Of a DNA stretch of 8,289 nt, positions 6,150 through 8,289 are shown in pieces (position 1 is the first letter of the stretch; every line of letters begins with the position of its first letter). The stretch comes from Porphyromonadaceae bacterium UBA4262 (GTDB lineage Bacteria > Bacteroidota > Bacteroidia > Bacteroidales > Muribaculaceae): assembly GCA_002396085.1 (NCBI GenBank), contig DGWI01000006.1, forward strand, positions 1-8,289, given 5' to 3'. The position numbers and the translations under genes are program-made. Below the pieces are notes generated by a model that worked only from the letters and a program-made list of their open reading frames with translations, was not told the DNA's origin and did no database searches.

Positions 6150-6180
6150 TTTGCCATTTGGTCAACCTTTTGTAGTTTTG
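6150..6180 (+). promoter_or_regulatory. nrdD promoter (-33 TTTG, -7 TAGTTTTG)
   Basis: TTTG (6150-6153) and TAGTTTTG (6173-6180) are separated by 19 bases, an exact fit to the Bacteroidetes primary promoter TTTG-N19-21-TAnnTTTG. Transcription should start near 6186-6189, giving a leader of about 60 bases. It is the best promoter match in the window and strong evidence for the phylum. Confidence 0.8.
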
Positions 6181-6195
6181 CAGTATCAAAATCAC

Positions 6196-6212
6196 GCCCA
6201 CCGCTAGTGGGC
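6196..6212 (+). promoter_or_regulatory. Hairpin in the nrdD 5' leader
   Basis: GCCCAC (6196-6201) pairs perfectly with GTGGGC (6207-6212) around a 5-base loop, just after the predicted transcription start. It may stabilise the mRNA 5' end. It has no U tract, so it is not a terminator, and it is far too small for a cobalamin riboswitch. Confidence 0.45.
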
Positions 6213-6246
6213 TTATTCACGAATATCCAAACATCGAGAAACCAAC

Positions 6247-8289
6247 ATGATACAGACAGTCGTTAAACGTGACGGACGCGTTGTGGGCTACAACGAGGAA
6301 AAAATCAAGGCCGCTATCCGCAAGGCCATGCTACAAACCGATGCCGGAGAGGACGAGAGCCTGATCCAGCGCATTGCCGACCGCATAGGCAGCCGTGGCC
6401 GCGAGCAAATGACCGTTGAAGAGATCCAGGACATGGTCGAAGTTGAGTTGATGAAGAGTGCGCGCAAGGAGGTGGCACGCTGCTACATCAACTATCGCCA
6501 CAAACGCAGTGTGGCACGCAAGGCCAAGACCCGCGACATCTTCCTTGAAATCATCAACGCCAAGAACAACGACATCACCCGCGAGAACGCCAACATGAAC
6601 GCCGACACCCCGGCGGGCATGATGATGAAATTTGCCAGCGAAAGCACCAAGCCCTTTGTCGACGACTACTTGCTGAGCGAGGAAGCACGTGAGGCTGTGC
6701 GCAACAACTATATCCACATCCACGACAAGGACTACTACCCCACCAAGAGCCTGACCTGCGTGCAACACCCGCTGGATAAGGTGCTGGAACGTGGCTTCAG
6801 TGCCGGACATGGCGAGTCGCGCCCTGCCAAGCGCATTGAGACGGCCAGCGTCATTGCCTGCATCTCGATGGAGACGGCGCAGAACGAGATGCACGGCGGG
6901 CAGGCCATCCCCGCCTTTGACTTCTATCTGGCGCCCTACGTGCGACGTTCGTTTATCGAAGAGGTGAAGTATGCCGAGAAAGCCATGGGCGAAGACTTCA
7001 ACGACCTCTATGACGCACCGATCAAGGACTACATCATACGTCCACTAGACGGGCTCAAGGGCCGCGAGCGCGCCTTGCAGCATGCCATCAATCGCACCGC
7101 CGAGCGTGTGCACCAGGCTATGGAAGCATTCATCCACAACATGAACACCATCCACAGCCGTGGCGGCAATCAGGTGGTGTTCAGCAGCATCAACTATGGC
7201 ACCGACACCAGCGCCGAGGGCCGCTGCATCATCCGCGAACTGCTGTTCTCGACCTATGAGGGCGTGGGCAATGGCTCGACCGCCATTTTCCCCATCCAGA
7301 TTTGGAAGAAGAAACGTGGTGTGAGTTACCTGCCCGATGATCCCAACTACGACTTGTACCAGCTGGCTTGCAAGGTGACCGCTCGGCGATTCTTCCCCAA
7401 TTTTGTCAACCTTGACGCGACCTATAACCAGAACGATGCCTGGCATGCCGACGACCCCAAGCGCTACCTGCACGAGGTTGCCACCATGGGCTGCCGCACT
7501 CGCGTGTTTGAGAATCGCTATGGCATGAAGACCTCGATTGGCCGCGGCAACCTGTCGTTCACCACTATCAATATCGTCAAACTGGCCATCGAGTGCATGG
7601 GCATCAAGGACGAGCAGGAACGCATCGATACATTCTTCCAGAAGTTGGACCGTGTGCTCGACATCACCGCACGCCAACTCGATGATCGCTTCAACTTCCA
7701 GAAGACCGCCATGGCCAAGCAATTCCCGCTGCTGATGACCCAACTGTGGAACGGGGCCGATCAACTCAAGCCCACCGACACCATTGAGAGCGTCATCAAT
7801 GAGGGTACGCTGGGCATCGGCTTCATTGGCCTTGCCGAATGCCTCATAGCCTTGACCGGCAAGCACCACGGCGAGAGCGACAAGGCCCAGGCTCTGGGTC
7901 TGCGCATCGTCACCCGCATGCGTGACCGTGTGCTCGAGTACTGCGAGCAATACAAGCACAACTACAGCGTGCTGGCCACACCTGCCGAAGGGCTGAGCGG
8001 CAAATTCACCAAGCGTGACCGCGCAGAGTTTGGAGAGATACCGGGCGTGACCGACAAAATCTACTACACCAACTCCAACCATGTGCCGGTCTACTATCAC
8101 TGCAGTCCCAAGCACAAAGCCGAGGTCGAGGCACCCTATCACGACCTGACCCGCGGCGGCCACATCTTCTATGTCGAGATTGACGGCGATGCCACACACA
8201 ACCCGCAGGCCATTGCCGATGTGGTCGACCTGATGGATCGCTACAACATGGGCTACTGCTCGGTGAACCACAACCGCAACCGCTGCATG
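6247..8289 (+). CDS. nrdD: Anaerobic ribonucleoside-triphosphate reductase, class III (5' part)
   Basis: The frame is open for 681 codons from the ATG and leaves the window without a stop. NrdD converts ribonucleoside triphosphates to dNTPs without oxygen, using a glycyl radical installed by the activase NrdG. Residues about 3-90 form an ATP-cone regulatory domain (VVKRDGRVVGYNEEKIKAAI and RKEVARCYINYRHKR). The catalytic domain has IHIHDKDYYP (156-165), SLTCVQHPLDKVLERGF with Cys171, and ATMGCRTRVFENRYG with Cys416. The two cysteines match E. coli Cys175 and the thiyl-radical Cys384. LGIGFIGLAECL, GVTDKIYYTNSNHVPV and EAPYHDLTRGGHIFYVEI follow, as in the family. The glycyl-radical loop and zinc-binding cysteines should lie past the window end; nrdG would be expected downstream but cannot be seen. 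There is no Shine-Dalgarno. It is transcribed from its own promoter, divergent from topA. Confidence 0.97.
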   Translation, partial: MIQTVVKRDGRVVGYNEEKIKAAIRKAMLQTDAGEDESLIQRIADRIGSRGREQMTVEEIQDMVEVELMKSARKEVARCYINYRHKRSVARKAKTRDIFLEIINAKNNDITRENANMNADTPAGMMMKFASESTKPFVDDYLLSEEAREAVRNNYIHIHDKDYYPTKSLTCVQHPLDKVLERGFSAGHGESRPAKRIETASVIACISMETAQNEMHGGQAIPAFDFYLAPYVRRSFIEEVKYAEKAMGEDFNDLYDAPIKDYIIRPLDGLKGRERALQHAINRTAERVHQAMEAFIHNMNTIHSRGGNQVVFSSINYGTDTSAEGRCIIRELLFSTYEGVGNGSTAIFPIQIWKKKRGVSYLPDDPNYDLYQLACKVTARRFFPNFVNLDATYNQNDAWHADDPKRYLHEVATMGCRTRVFENRYGMKTSIGRGNLSFTTINIVKLAIECMGIKDEQERIDTFFQKLDRVLDITARQLDDRFNFQKTAMAKQFPLLMTQLWNGADQLKPTDTIESVINEGTLGIGFIGLAECLIALTGKHHGESDKAQALGLRIVTRMRDRVLEYCEQYKHNYSVLATPAEGLSGKFTKRDRAEFGEIPGVTDKIYYTNSNHVPVYYHCSPKHKAEVEAPYHDLTRGGHIFYVEIDGDATHNPQAIADVVDLMDRYNMGYCSVNHNRNRCM

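Noticed and set aside
6181..6246. Cobalamin or other riboswitch in the nrdD leader
   Set aside because: The leader is only about 60 bases with one 6-bp hairpin and no B12-box-like sequence; class III reductase also does not use cobalamin.
6331..8271. Minus-strand open frames of 187 and 408 codons
   Set aside because: They lie antisense to nrdD, whose conserved motifs run without a break in the plus frame; they are composition shadows.

Overview
The window looks like chromosomal DNA of an anaerobic member of the Bacteroidales. Three things support this. Promoters fit the Bacteroidetes primary sigma pattern: a complete TTTG-N19-TAnnTTTG upstream of nrdD, a TAnnTTTG box upstream of topA and a weaker variant upstream of the coiled-coil gene. 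The topoisomerase I lacks zinc fingers and ends in GRYGPYV-type repeats. An oxygen-sensitive class III ribonucleotide reductase is present. No 16S or other species marker is present, so I do not go below order level.

Layout. Positions 1-860 are an accessory module on the minus strand. An AT-rich gene for a small membrane-anchored or lipoprotein-like protein (340-756) is followed by a fragment of an RHS/YD-repeat protein (1-289, running off the window). Two inverted copies of a REP-like palindromic repeat bound this block (1-26 and 832-860). Positions 900-3089 (minus) encode a 729-residue coiled-coil protein built partly of 21-residue (63-bp) repeats. Its last five residues, QLSLF, match the bacterial sliding-clamp-binding consensus. 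Positions 3181-3218 are a strong hairpin terminator, and 3219-3489 hold six head-to-tail 46-bp palindromic repeats. These repeats abut the stop codon of topA (3490-5835, minus). Positions 5836-6246 are a 411-bp divergent promoter region with a 7-bp microsatellite on the topA side and AT-rich direct repeats, a palindrome and a canonical promoter on the nrdD side. From 6247 to the window end is the 5' part of nrdD (plus strand), open at 681 codons.

How the parts fit. topA and nrdD are core housekeeping genes (supercoil relaxation and anaerobic dNTP synthesis) read divergently. The coiled-coil gene lies downstream of topA on the same strand, but the terminator and its own promoter-like box suggest separate transcription. 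Its C-terminal clamp motif suggests, without proving, a link to replication or repair. The left end looks like an RHS toxin-tip/immunity remnant; the low GC content of the small gene suggests horizontal origin.

Most interesting points: (1) a long, repeat-expanded coiled-coil protein with a terminal clamp-binding peptide on a Pro/Glu tether; (2) the 46-bp palindrome array in the topA 3' untranslated region, flowing into the terminator; (3) the REP-bounded RHS/immunity-like module; (4) the heptamer microsatellite across the expected -33 region of the topA promoter. Family assignments rest on motif reading alone; no database search was possible.
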